NCBI GenBank assembly: GCA_026770585.1
Contig: MU646387.1
Coordinates: forward strand, 62,145-77,705
DNA: 15,561 bases
From: Baffinella frigidus
Lineage: Eukaryota > Cryptophyceae > Cryptomonadales > Baffinellaceae
Direction of reading: 5' to 3'
The translations under genes and the position numbers were made by a program. This document shows positions 1 through 9,522 of the stretch, piece by piece; the stretch's first letter is position 1, and each line of letters begins with the position of its first letter. The notes beneath the pieces are model-generated. The model worked only from the letters and a program-made list of their open reading frames with translations. It searched no databases and was not told where the DNA came from.

Positions 1-67
<67 letters not shown>

Positions 68-135
68 TCTGTGTGTGTGTAGGTGTGAACGAGAGAGAGA
101 GCGAGAGCGAGAGAGAGAGAGAGAGAGAGAGAGAA
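1..135. repeat. (GT)n then (GA)n microsatellite
   Basis: A pure GT dinucleotide run of about 65 bp is followed by a short mixed stretch and then a GA run to about 134. It lies in what appears to be an intron of the minus-strand methyltransferase-like gene, just downstream in its sense direction of a copy of exon 3. The encoded Cys-Val and Arg-Glu strings are repeat translation, not protein. Confidence 0.95.
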
Positions 136-142
136 AACGCAC

Positions 143-205
143 CCAGTCGTAGTTATCGAGGTAAGCGAAGGAGAGGGCGCCATGCTTCGACACGCCCGGG
201 AATAT
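143..205 (-). repeat. Echo copy of exon 3 3' half
   Basis: On the minus strand this copies the last 18 or so codons of exon 3 and its donor: the SKHGALSF and AYLDNYDW segments recur, ending again at TGG before gtgcgt. The 5' part is scrambled, with a frame change near 205, so the copy has no obvious acceptor. It could serve as an alternative downstream donor only if spliced differently. Confidence 0.7.
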
Positions 206-289
206 CCACCAGATTGGGCGCGAAATCCTCAATCGTTTCCCTCACGAAATATGGGCTGAGCTGCGACAAATTAAAAGCAAAAAGCGCAC

Positions 290-379
290 CCAGTCGTAGT
301 TATCGAGGTACGCGAAGGAGAGGGCGCCATGCTTCGAGACTGACGGGAACGTCTCCAGCAGGAAATCCTCGCCTAGCCC
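290..379 (-). CDS. Exon 3 of methyltransferase-like gene
   Basis: Preceded on the minus strand by aatcag and starting GGG CTA GGC GAG GAT, it runs 30 codons to TGG with the donor gtgcgc. Joined to exon 2 it reads ...CAYQ then GLGEDF. Its 5' edge is repeated many times upstream in the intron (433-455, 846-868, 949-972, 1070-1093), and its 3' half is repeated downstream at about 143-205. Which copy is spliced in mature RNA is not certain. Confidence 0.55.
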
Positions 380-3300
380 CTGATTACGGTTTATCAGAGG
401 GATACAATGCCTTGTAAGGGAAAGTATCCCGCAGGAAAGCCCCGCCCAGCCCCTGAGCGCGAGATCATTAGGAGACACAATGCCTTTATTAAGGTTTACC
501 ACCCTGGAGGCAGGGTGGGGGTATTTTGAGCATTCTTAAGTCAACTCCCCTTGAAATGCACTGAGGGCTCAGTGCATTGAAATCTGAGACTCGCGGTCGT
601 GATGAATGGATCTGGTACAAAACGGTCTTATAAGTATTTTAGTGGTACAAATCCTGTCAACTTTTGCGATAAAGAGTTATTCGAGAATTAGCCGCAAGTC
701 CCCTCCAGGGTGGTTAGAGGGATAAAATGCCTTGGCAGGGAAATTCTCCCGCAGGAAAGACCCTGCGCGCGCGAGAGAACGGTTTGTTAGGGAGATACAC
801 TGCCTTTGTTACGGATCGAAACCAACACCACCTGGCCTAGCCCGCAGGAAATCCTCGCCCAGCCCCTGTGCGCGCGAGAGAGAACGGTTTGTTGGAGAGA
901 TGCAATGCCTTCATCAGAGATCAAAACCAACATCACCAGACCTCCCGCAGAAAATCCCCGCCCCGCCCCGGCGCGCGCGAGAGCACGGTTTGTTAGGGAG
1001 ATACACTGCCTTTGTTACGGATCAAAACCAACATCACCTGATCAAAACCAACATCACCGCACCTCCCGCAGGAAATCTTCGCCTAGCCTCTGCGCGCCAG
1101 AGAGAACGATTTGTTAGAGAGATGCAATGCCTTTATTGGCCCCTGCGCGCGAGAGAGAGAACGGTTTGTTGGAGAGATACAATGCCTTTATTACGGTTTA
1201 TTTGAGAGATAGAATGCCATTACTGCGAACAACAGGTCATTGCAAACACGAGAGAACACGTTATTGAAACCTGCCGAATTTTTACCACGCACCAATCATG
1301 TTAGAGAGATACCATACCTTAAATACGGTTTATTAGAGAGATACAATGCCTTTATTGATCCCTGCGCGCGAGAGAGAGAACGGTTTATTAGAGAGATTCA
1401 TGTGCGAGACCACTCAATTTAAACCGTGTTTTTGCTATCTTGGGGTGGATTTTCTCCTATATTAAAGCTATGTCGAAGCCAACATAGCAAAATAAGAGAG
1501 ACACCACCCTTAAGATAGCATAACAGGCGGTTTAAATTGAGTGGTCTCGCACATTAAGATACGATGTCTTTATTACGGATCGAAACTAACACCACCTGAC
1601 CTAGCCCCTGCGTAGAACAGGCCCTGGTTATTGAACAAGGTCATTGAAACCAAGCCACACAGCGGACTTGGAAGGGATTTTGAATAACCCGTCAGCGATA
1701 AGACCTAGGACCCTACGGTAGGCAACCCGTAGGAACATAGGGGGGTTCCTACGGATAAGGTAACGGAAAATCGTGCACTGAGTGCCCGAAAATTCCTTCG
1801 TGGCCCGCTGTGTGGAGAGCAGCAAAAATTGAAACCAGCATCATGACACTATCTCCCGCAGCAAATCCTGGCGCATCCCCTGCAAACAAGAGGTCATTGA
1901 AAACAAGCGAGAACACGTTAACACAAGAGAGAACAGACGAATTTGTAACAAGAGAGAACAGACGAATTTGTACCACACACCAATCATGTCAACTTGAAAA
2001 TAGTCGGTCATCCCGACAGAGGCAGAGTTAGAAACCTGCTAGGCGCACCCAGCATGTCAACTTGCGAATAGTGGGTCGATACAAGTGATAAAATGTGTAC
2101 AATTGGCTCGTAGTGAATTTGAGAGCTTCATCTGGGAACATGTTTAATTTAAAATAAAATGGACTATCGAACCGGATTCTGCTCTTATTAAATTTACTTA
2201 GGGCCCTAGTTACTCTTCTTCCAACTCCCATGAACACATAGGGATCCATTTTCTTTCAAATTAAACTTGTCCCCGGATTACAGTGGGAAAGAGCCGGGCT
2301 CACCGAAATGGTGAGGCCAAATAGACTAAGAAAGAGCTAGCCGGGCCGTAGAACGTTGTAGTAGAAGAAAATGAGCGAAAACCTGGTAAGCGCACGCGCC
2401 CGAAGCCGATCGGATGTGTTAAGTCAACAAAGCTGCCAACAAAGCTGCCTTAAGTCAACAAAGCTGCCTCGGCAGTAAGTTGCCATTTCGTTTAGATGGA
2501 CCTGCTCTGGGAGCAGTCATTTGACTCACGGCTCTGGCTTTCAGAATGAGTCGACTTTGGCGAAATGTTCTGGCTCCGAGTGTAGTACTGGATTTAATCC
2601 CGCCGAGTATTCACAATGAATACGATTTTGGTGTATCTTAAGGGTGGGAATATGACAGTTGTCTATCTACCCTTCATTTACAGCCTTAAGATACACCAGA
2701 ATCGGATCGGAGATCCCCGAAATCGTATTCATTATGAATACTCGACCGGATGAGATTTGAGAGCTAGAAACCTGGTGGGCGCATATGCTATCTTAGGCAT
2801 GGTTTTTATCTCAAAATAGCATCTCCCACCCATAAGATGACACAAAAAGGCAAAAAAACAAAAAATGTTGCTGACCTGACCTCGATTTTTTCCGCACGGA
2901 GCCCATTTCGACAATAGTGGATTTGAGAGGTAGAAACCTGGTAGGCGCACGCGCCGCACGCGCGCGAGGCACGCCCGAAGCCGATCGGCGAGAAGTCCAC
3001 CGAGAAGAACCCCCGCCCCGTCGCCGCCGCCATCTGCGCGAGCGCGCCCGTGCTCCCCTCCCCCCGGTCGGACCCGATCTCGAGGAAGTCGCCCTGCGCC
3101 GCGGAGGTTAGCTCTGCAAAACTTGAAGGCCGAGCTAGGGAAGGACACACATTATCACAGGATCCGATGATCAGAGCACCCGTAAAATAGTTGTCAGCTC
3201 AAACGTGAAATTCTTGCGCTCAGTCTTCCCGCATGCAGTTTGAAAGACCTGATGCGGGAAGATAAGTGCGTGGTGGATCGGGCGGAACATGGAGAGGGCA

Positions 3301-3665
3301 AGCGATCAGCGGATCAGATGAGAAAGCACAGGATGAGATACATATGAGAGCACCCGTGAAAATAGAAAGAAAAAGGTAAAGACGAGTCCAAGGTGAGTCG
3401 CGTTCGCCTTATTGAAGCAAGCCACCAAGGTGCGTGCCCCCCACAGCCGGGAGCGGGGCAGTGAAAGCACCCGCCAGCATCTGAGGATGCACGCGGCTGG
3501 GCTTGCGAACGAAATAAAAGATGGGCAGGATCATTTCCAAGAATAAGGTACCTGGTCGAGCTCGTCCAGCATGTCCGCGAGAAGCTTGTACCCCGCGGCG
3601 CCGCCGTCCGCGCCACGGACGAGGAGGAGCGCGCACACGCACGCCAGCAGCAATGCCCGCATCAT
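290..3665 (-). CDS. Class I SAM-methyltransferase-like secreted protein (5' part, continues past left edge)
   Basis: Three exons can be joined in phase 0: 3665-3552 (38 codons), 3093-2938 (52 codons) and 379-290 (30 codons). The first codes MMRALLLACVCALLLVRG, a textbook signal peptide: two Met, one Arg, a Leu/Ala/Val core. The second carries GDFLEIGSDRGEGST (residues 39-53), which resembles the glycine-rich SAM motif I (E-x-G-x-x-x-G), then FFSVDFSP with a candidate motif II acid at Asp71, then a Cys pair (ACGAC). The third reads GLGEDFLLETFPS and ends AYLDNYDW, like the post-motif region of this fold. Both introns begin GT and end AG on the minus strand. The 3' exons lie beyond base 1. The gene is head to head with the chorismate mutase gene. 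No transcript supports the joins, and the substrate is unknown. The methyltransferase call rests on motif shape; another Rossmann-fold protein is possible. Confidence 0.6.
355..1400. repeat. Irregular tandem array made from exon 3 5' edge plus intron
   Basis: A unit of roughly 80-130 bp recurs about seven times with indels. Each unit contains part or all of: CGCGAGAGAGAACGGTTTGT, a GAGAGATACAATGCCTTTATT stretch (read with small changes), a CAAAACCAACATCACC stretch, and CCCGCAGGAAATCCTCGCC with AGCCCCTG. The last piece is the reverse complement of the exon 3 start of the minus-strand gene (CAG then GGGCTGGGCGAGGATTTCC). The intron has therefore grown by repeating the acceptor side of the exon. 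Further degraded pieces lie near 1600 and 1858-1881. ORFs here are shadows of the repeat. Confidence 0.85.
1401..1553. mobile_element. Foldback element with perfect 26-bp inverted repeats
   Basis: The arm 1401-1426 (TGTGCGAGACCACTCAATTT plus AAACCG) is the exact reverse complement of 1528-1553. Nested inside is a second imperfect inverted repeat, GCTATCTTGGGGTGG (about 1434-1448) against CCACCCTTAAGATAGC (about 1504-1519). There is no coding capacity. It resembles a non-autonomous MITE or an introner-like element. I see no clear target-site duplication. Confidence 0.8.
1554..2030. other. Intron sequence with repeat debris
   Basis: No gene is recognised. It holds degraded units of the preceding tandem array, an inverted pair around CCTACGGTAGG and TTCCTACGG (about 1706-1757), and from about 1950 a fragment of the TAGCTCTGCC-ended element family (GACGAATTTGTACCAC... 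to GAGGCAGAGTTAG). The ORFs here are unsupported. Confidence 0.6.
2027..2050 (-). repeat. Echo of exon 2 3' edge (short)
   Basis: On the minus strand it reads GGTGCGCCTAGCAGGTTTCT, matching the exon 2 end TGCGCCTACCAG and the donor gtttct with one change. It is the shortest of three echoes downstream of exon 2 and directly abuts a fragment of the TAGCTCTGCC family. Confidence 0.5.
2278..2340 (-). mobile_element. Fragment of TAGCTCTGCC-family element
   Basis: The motifs GAGCCGGGCTCACC, GGTGAG and AAATAGACTAAGA, then AAGAGCTAG, match the distal half of the elements at 5317-5452 and 5578-5713. It sits next to an exon 2 echo (2379-2413). Confidence 0.6.
2379..2413 (-). repeat. Echo of exon 2 3' edge
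   Basis: Reverse-complement it reads CCGATCGGCTTCGGGCGCG, then TGCGCTTACCAG, then gttttc. This is the exon 2 end (PIGFG...CAYQ) with an internal deletion, plus its donor. Confidence 0.7.
2604..2744. mobile_element. Foldback element, two nested inverted repeats
   Basis: The outer arm CGAGTATTCACAATGAATAC (from 2604) pairs with GTATTCATTATGAATACTCG (to 2744). The inner arm TGGTGTATCTTAAGG pairs with CCTTAAGATACACCA (2684-2698). The same two-tier design is seen in the element at 1401-1553. Confidence 0.8.
2761..2785 (-). repeat. Echo of exon 2 3' edge (short)
   Basis: Minus strand TGCGCCCACCAGGTTTCTAG, then ctctcaaatc. This is the exon end plus the first bases of the intron; the parent junction continues gtttctacctctcaaatc. 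Confidence 0.65.
2786..2850. mobile_element. Degenerate GCTATCTTA foldback element
   Basis: GCTATCTTAGGCATGG followed by a TTTTTATCTC run, AATAGCAT and CCCACCCATAAGAT. It belongs to the same core family as 7197-7336 (GCTATGTTAGGCATGG) and 6614-6685, and lies between exon 2 and its first echo. Confidence 0.55.
2938..3093 (-). CDS. Exon 2 of methyltransferase-like gene (motif I)
   Basis: The acceptor is cgcggcgcag before GGC at 3093. An upstream alternative AG near 3110 would add a few residues (LTSAAQ), which also read open. The exon encodes the putative SAM-binding loop and ends ACGACAYQ before the donor gtttct. A long shadow ORF on the plus strand in the same interval is rich in Arg and has no family resemblance. 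Echo copies of the exon's 3' edge occur downstream at 2761-2785, 2379-2413 and 2027-2050. Confidence 0.6.
3117..3551 (-). other. First intron of methyltransferase-like gene
   Basis: The donor is gtacct at 3551 and the acceptor is near 3094. No foldback element is evident. It has moderate GC, a repeated GAGCACCCGT phrase (3174 and 3350) and a reversed pair TCTTCCCGCATGCA and TGATGCGGGAAGA (about 3224-3262). Plus- and minus-strand ORFs in it lack family resemblance. Confidence 0.5.
3552..3665 (-). CDS. Exon 1 of methyltransferase-like gene (signal peptide)
   Basis: It starts at the first of two adjacent ATG codons (3665) and runs 38 codons to CAG, followed by the donor gtacct. The protein opens with a short hydrophobic signal sequence, then a mature start ending LLADMLDELDQ. 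It is too short to stand out as an ORF and is hidden under longer antisense frames. The signal peptide suggests entry to the ER or, in an alga with complex plastids, a bipartite targeting signal. Confidence 0.6.
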
Positions 3666-4000
3666 CAGAGAAAGAGCAGATCGCCTCCCTCGGACCAGAA
3701 AATTGGCAGAAATGTTAAGTCAACTTAGAAACTCATCCAGCGGGAGGTTGACTTTTGAATCCTCTTGTATCAGATCCTCGGTGCAGAGCGACGGGTCGGC
3801 GCCTCCTCTCTCGCACAGGCCCTTGCCTGTACCCGCGCCTTCCGAGGCTGGCAGGCACGACAGGCGTCGCGCGCGCAGGCGTCGTAGCGCTCCTCCTCCT
3901 GCTCGCACTCTGCTGGAGCCAGGCGTCCGAGGAGGTACAGGCGCGAAAGCAAGAGTGCACAGCGAAGGGCGGGGGGGGCTGTACGCCCGACTGTGCAGAG
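3666..4000. promoter_or_regulatory. Divergent promoter / 5' leader region between genes 1 and 2
   Basis: The start codons proposed for the two head-to-head genes are about 335 bp apart, so this interval must hold both promoters or their 5' leaders. No TATA box is obvious. A TTGACTTTTGAAT phrase (3748-3760) is shared with several dispersed repeats. From about 3840 the region is very GC-rich and open in frames on both strands. The plus frame reads a Leu-rich stretch (VVALLLLLALCW) in frame with the chorismate mutase start but lacks an upstream ATG before a TGA at 3749. The minus frame reads a Cys-rich stretch. Either could be an unrecognised 5' exon. Confidence 0.45.
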
Positions 4001-4063
4001 ATGGCGCAGCAGGAGTGGAACTACCTCGACCTCGCTAAGATCCGCGCGACGCTAATCCGCCAG
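4001..4063 (+). CDS. Chorismate mutase exon 1
   Basis: 21 codons, MAQQEWNYLDLAKIRATLIRQ minus nothing but listed here in two pieces: MAQQEWNYLD and LAKIRATLIRQ. The donor is gtgaat and the intron is 136 nt to 4199. The open frame extends upstream to 3752 with a hydrophobic, Cys-containing stretch, so a longer N-terminus from an unseen upstream exon is possible. Confidence 0.8.
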
Positions 4064-6137
4064 GTGAATCCCCCCGACCCCCCTCCCACTCCTGGCGTTT
4101 CGGAGGAGAACCGCACACGCGAAGCTGCTCCAGCTGTCGCTCAGATCGCAGGGGAGGACGCCGCGGCTTACGCACGGAGCGGGTTGTATGGGTGCGCAGG
4201 AGGACACGATCCTCTTCCACCTGATCGAGCGCGCGCAGTTCAAGCGTAACCCCTGCGTCTACCAGGAGGGCGCCCAGTTCCTCGAGGTTCTCCCCACTCT
4301 CCTTCCGTCTGCAAGGCGCCCCTATCCATCCACACCCCAGGTACCAACCTGCATCAGGAGATCTTGCGGGCGCGCCACGTCGCTGACGGGACCGAGGGAC
4401 TGTGCTCTGCCGCTCAGGGTGGCGCGCGCACGCCCTGGCCTCACCCTGACGGTGCGCTGCGGCAGGGCACGGGCATCGAGGGGAGCTACGCGCAGCACCT
4501 CCTCAAGGAGACGGAGACCATCCACTCGCGCGCGCGGCGCTACACGAGCCCCGACGAGAAGCCCTTCACGCCCGTCGTGGAGCTCCCTGCGTCGACGCTC
4601 CCCCCGCTGATCGTCCCGGAGAACATGAAGTACCTCCAGGTGTGCTATCTCGCAGACTATTTGGGCCCGCCGATTTGGTGCGCCCGGGCTCTTTTCCGCT
4701 GCAAAGTTGACGGATTGGTACTACCGACCCAACATGTCAACTTAAGAATAGTCGGTCAGCCGGAGTGAGGCAGCTGCCCCCGCTTATCATCCCGGAGAAG
4801 ATCAAGTACCTCCAGGTATGCCATCTCGCACGCACGTGCAACTAAAAAAAAACACGGGGCGGATTGACGCAGGACGAGCGCGTATCCCTCATGCAAAAAG
4901 CTAACGCCAGCGAGGCACTTAGAGCCTACGGATTGCCTACGGTAGGAGCCCCCCTCCCTACGACTTTTAAAGACCTTTTTGTTTGAACGTCGTAGGAGGA
5001 GGGGGGGTTCCTACCGTAGGCTAAGGGGTTCGCTTGCGTTAGCTGGTGGCATGATCCCCACCGCAGCAGCACGCACCGCCTAGCTCTGCCTCTCTCGGGT
5101 TGACCGACGCTCCCCCCGCTCATCGTCGCGGAGAACATGGGAACCCGACTTGAGACAGAGCTCCCACGCCAGAGTGGAGGAGGGGGTAAATCAGTCAAAA
5201 ACCGCGTCAGGAAGCGGTTTTTGACTTTTGAAAAGCACTGCCCTAAGAAGGAATTGACTTTTGACGACCCCTTCCAAGGCTCTGGCGTGGAAGCCAGCGG
5301 GTGTGGGGGAATGACCTAGCTCTCTCTCAGTCTATTTCCGCTCGCCAATTTGGTGAGCCCGGGCTGTTCCCCCCTCCAAAGTTGACGGATTTGTACCACA
5401 GACCCAGGATGCCAAATTGAGAATAGTCGGTCAACACGAGTGAGGCGGAGCTGAGTGGACTACCCCCGCTCATCAGTCCCGGAGAAGATGCAGCACCTCC
5501 AGATGGGGCGTCGCGCTGGCAGGGGTCTCAGAGGGCGTGATGGGGCGTGCTGCGCTCGCTGTTGTGCTGAGGATGTCTAGCTCTGCCTCAGTCGGGTTGG
5601 CTGACTATTCTTCAGTTGACATGCTGGGTGTGTGGTACAAATCCGTCAACTGTGGAAAAAAAGAGCCCGGGCCCACCATATCGGTGAGCTCAAATAGACT
5701 GAGACAACGCTAGGACGTGTGGCGCGTTCCGATGCTACCGGCTGGATCGGGAGTTTTGACCTTTCTGGGAGGCGTAGGCGCTTCCAGAGTGAGCTCTGTC
5801 AGAAGGAAAGCCTGTCCGAACTCGCTGTGTTTTCCTGACACCTCTCCTTCTGCACGACTACTCTAGCAGAGGTTGGTGTGCAGCCCTGCAGACCAGAATC
5901 AACCCCGGCGCAGGGGTATCGTGCCGAGAGGGAGAGAACGCGAGAGAGTCTTTTGCAGTTGATTGTCGTGGCTCAAGCGCCGACGTGAACCACTGTGCGT
6001 GTTTAGGGTTGAGGGTTGAGGGTGTGCTGGAGACCCTCAACGTCTCTCACCTTGCGCCTTGAGCTTTCTGGAGTCGTGATATGCCATCAATCAACGGCAG
6101 CCCTCAACCCTCAATCCTCAACCCTCAACCCGCAACC

Positions 6138-6190
<53 letters not shown>

Positions 6191-9100
6191 ACCCTTACCC
6201 CTCAGCCCTCAGCCCTCAACCCGAAACCCGAGACCCGAAACCCGAAACCCGAAACCCGAAACCCGAAACCCGAAACCCGAACCCTCAACACCCCCCCCCG
6301 TGAGCAGTCGATCGACGTGAACATCAACCCGAAGCTGTACGGGCTCTACAGCACTAAGATCATCAACGAAATCTGCAAGGTCCACCAAAACCCTGAACCC
6401 CAAACCCCAAACCCCAACCCCCAAACCCCAAACCCCACATCCCACATCCCAAAACCACCACAACGACTGCTGCATACCCTTGCAGACCTGATCCTGGTTT
6501 GCAGGGCTGCACACCAACCTCTGCTAGAGTAGTCATGCAGAATGAGAGGTGTCAGGAAAGCACAGCGAGGTCTGACAGGGTATCCTTCTCGAAAAATATG
6601 GAACTTCCATCACCGTTTCGCTCGCTATCTTATTGGTGGGTTTTCTGCTACGGTATTCATTCCACCCTTACGATAGCGCGAAACGTTTTTTCTGATGCCG
6701 CATTCGGGGTGAGCAGGAGGACACACCAACCTCTGCTAGAGTTGTCGTGCATAAGAAGAGTTCTCCAGAAAAGTCGGCGAGTTCTGACAGGGTTTCCATT
6801 GGGCGGAGCTCCGCCCGATATGGTATTGATTCCACCCTTACGATAGCACGAAACGTTGTTTCTGATTTCGCATCCGGGGTGAGCAGGATGGTGTTTTAGA
6901 TTGATTCTGAAATGGTGTTTTAACTTGGTTCTGATTTCGCATTCGGGGGGAGCAGGAGGGCGATGACGGACAGTACGGATCCGCGGCTGTGTGCGACATC
7001 CTCACTCTCCAGGTCCCGCCCCGGATCCTAGCTCTGCCTAATTAAAACTCGACTCTCTATACATGTATTTTAGTTGCCCGTTTGCACTGGAGTTTCTGCT
7101 GTACATGTGTTTTATGGCGAGCACAGTTTTAGTCAAGTATGGATCCGCAGGTATGTGCGTCATCCTCACTCTACAGGTCGGTTCGGATCTCACTCCGGAA
7201 GATTACTGAATCAGTACCACTTTAATGCTATGTTAGGCATGGGTTTTATGCCCCAAATAGCTACAACCACCCTAACATGCCAAACATATAAGCTAACATA
7301 GCATGAAAAGTGATACTGGTTCAGTTATAATCCGAAATGAAATCTTAGCTCTGCCTGAGTAAAACTGGCTCAGTTTACCTCTATTCTGTATTTTAGTTGC
7401 CCTTTTGTACTGGATTTTCTGCTGTAAATGTCTTTTATGGCGATTATGTATTTTAGCTGCCCTTTTGTGCTGGATTTTGTGCTGCAAATGTCTTTTATGG
7501 CGAGCTCAGTTTTACTCAGGCAGAGCTTGGAATCGCAAAACGCACGAGTCCCCCCTACGACTTTCGACCGACCAGAGATTGTGTTCTGGCGGGGTGGTCG
7601 TTGACTGTTGAGATAGTTTTCTGCTACGAAGCTTGCCTGGTTGGGAACCCCGACCCCCACACCCCACACCCTGCCGGCGCTGTCAAAGTGGATCCACAAC
7701 GGGACGTGCGTGGCGGGGTCGGGGTTCCTAACCTAACGTGCGTGGCGGGAAGCAAGTTCATCTCACGAGGCTCGCAACCTGGGAAGGAACACTGCTAGGG
7801 GAAACATGGTGTCGAAGTCAACTCCCATGCAATGTTATCTGTCAACGTAAATGGAATCCAAATACCCATATGGGTCACCATCGCCCACCAGCTGCTGTTA
7901 AGTTAACTTGCAAGTTAAGTTGCTGAGAGAGAGAGAACGAAAACTTGCTGTTAACTTAACTTGCAAGTTAACTTGCTGCCCGCCGCCTCCCGAACGGCGC
8001 CTCTTTGCTAAGTTGACGGATTTGTGGGGGAATTGACTTTGCAGGCGCTGTCAAAGCGGATCCACTACGGCACGTTCGTCGCGGAGTCAAAGTTCATCTC
8101 GCAACCTGAGGAGTACACGCGCCTCATCAAAGCAGGTTCGCCTTCGGCCAAAAGTCAACTCCGCCGAGGATTTGAACCAGGATTTCTGGATTATTTCCCA
8201 AAAGTGGCCGATGCGCTGTACAAATCTTAGAAAGACGTTTGCGATACGGTACGTTCGTGGTGGAGTCAAAATTCATCTCGTAACCTGAGGAATACACGCG
8301 CCTCATCAAAGCGTGTTCCTCTTCCCCCCCTGAGTTATAGTCCTGTCCAACCACACGAGGCTGCCCAGGCGAACATAATAAAACGGACTTGTAAAGTTTT
8401 GTGGGCAAATGATCACGTTTCCGCCCGCTGAGCGGTCGGACCTGCGTAAAGTCGCTGCTTTTCATCTGAAAATTACTACACACGTCTACAATCGACATTT
8501 ATTCTGTTCGCATGGGTGGCCTCGTGTGGAAGTCTGATTTGGTGTCACCTGCTCTGCCTGAGTAAAACTGGGCTCGCCATAAAAGCATTTAGGTGCCCTT
8601 TTGTTGTCAAGTTTCTGCTCTGACGTGGCTGACGTGAAGGGTTGTCCCTATCAACGGCGCGGACGTGAACATTCTACACATCCATAATCTCTGGCCAACG
8701 AAAATTACTACGCACGTGTTTAAGTTCTGGAACATTCTAGATCTCCATATAAGGTCCTGCTGACGTGAAGGGGTTTCCTCAGGTGACCGGGATGGGATTA
8801 TGGCGCTGCTTACCAACTCCGAGGTCAGCTCCTCCTCCCCCTTCCACATAAAAGTGATCGACGCCAATTTTGCCCAGATTTCCGGGAAAGATGGGTCACG
8901 TTACTGACGAAAATATTTGTAAGTTGAACGAGAACTGTACAAATTTGTACGGGAATCAAACCCTAAACCCTACACCCCAAACCCCAGACCCCAAATCCCA
9001 AATCCCAGACCCCAAATCCCAAACCCCAAACCCCAAACCCCAAACAAAAACAAAAACAAACACAAACAAACACAGCCAAACAAAAACAAAAACAAACAAA

Positions 9101-9232
9101 CCCTAAACCCTAAACGAAGGTGGAGGAGCGGGTGATCAAGCGGGTGCAGAGGAAGGCGACTGCCTACGGACAGGAGATCACTGACGAGGACAGCCAGGTC
9201 TGCGAGAGAGAGAGAGCCAGAGCGAGATAGAT

Positions 9233-9290
<58 letters not shown>

Positions 9291-9491
9291 CACGCGAGAG
9301 AGAGCGAGAGAGAGAGAGAACGAAAGAGAAGGCGACTGCATATGGACAGGAGATCACTGACGAAGACAACCAGGTGAGAGTTCATGTGTGTGAGAGAGAG
9401 TGTGTGCGTGCGTGTGCGTGTGTGCGTGTTTGTGTGTGTGTGTGTGAGAGAGAGAGAGCGCGAGCGTGTGTGAGAGAGAAAGCGAGCACAG

Positions 9492-9522
<31 letters not shown>

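Larger units (their letters stand above)
5811..6579. repeat. About 91-bp inverted repeats flanking chorismate mutase exon 4
   Basis: The arm 5811-5901 and the reverse complement of 6489-6579 match closely, including CTAGCAGAGGTTGGTGTGCA and TTTCCTGACACCTCTC. A third, degraded copy in the right-arm orientation lies at about 6721-6791. Exon 4 (6308-6379) and two heptamer arrays lie in the loop. Confidence 0.8.

Noticed and set aside
1-417. Plus-strand 138-codon ORF
   Set aside because: Starts in a GT repeat and continues antisense to exon 3 of the minus-strand gene.
355-1400. CRISPR array
   Set aside because: Repeats are irregular, contain exon sequence, lack unique spacers of constant length, and the DNA is eukaryotic.
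2917-3111. Plus-strand Arg-rich ORF
   Set aside because: Antisense shadow of the exon with the FLEIGSDRGEGST motif; Arg-rich composition is typical of the complement of GC-rich coding sequence.
2732-3150. Minus-strand ORFs read as continuous proteins
   Set aside because: Only the 3093-2938 part has family-like sequence; the rest is intron containing foldback and echo sequence.
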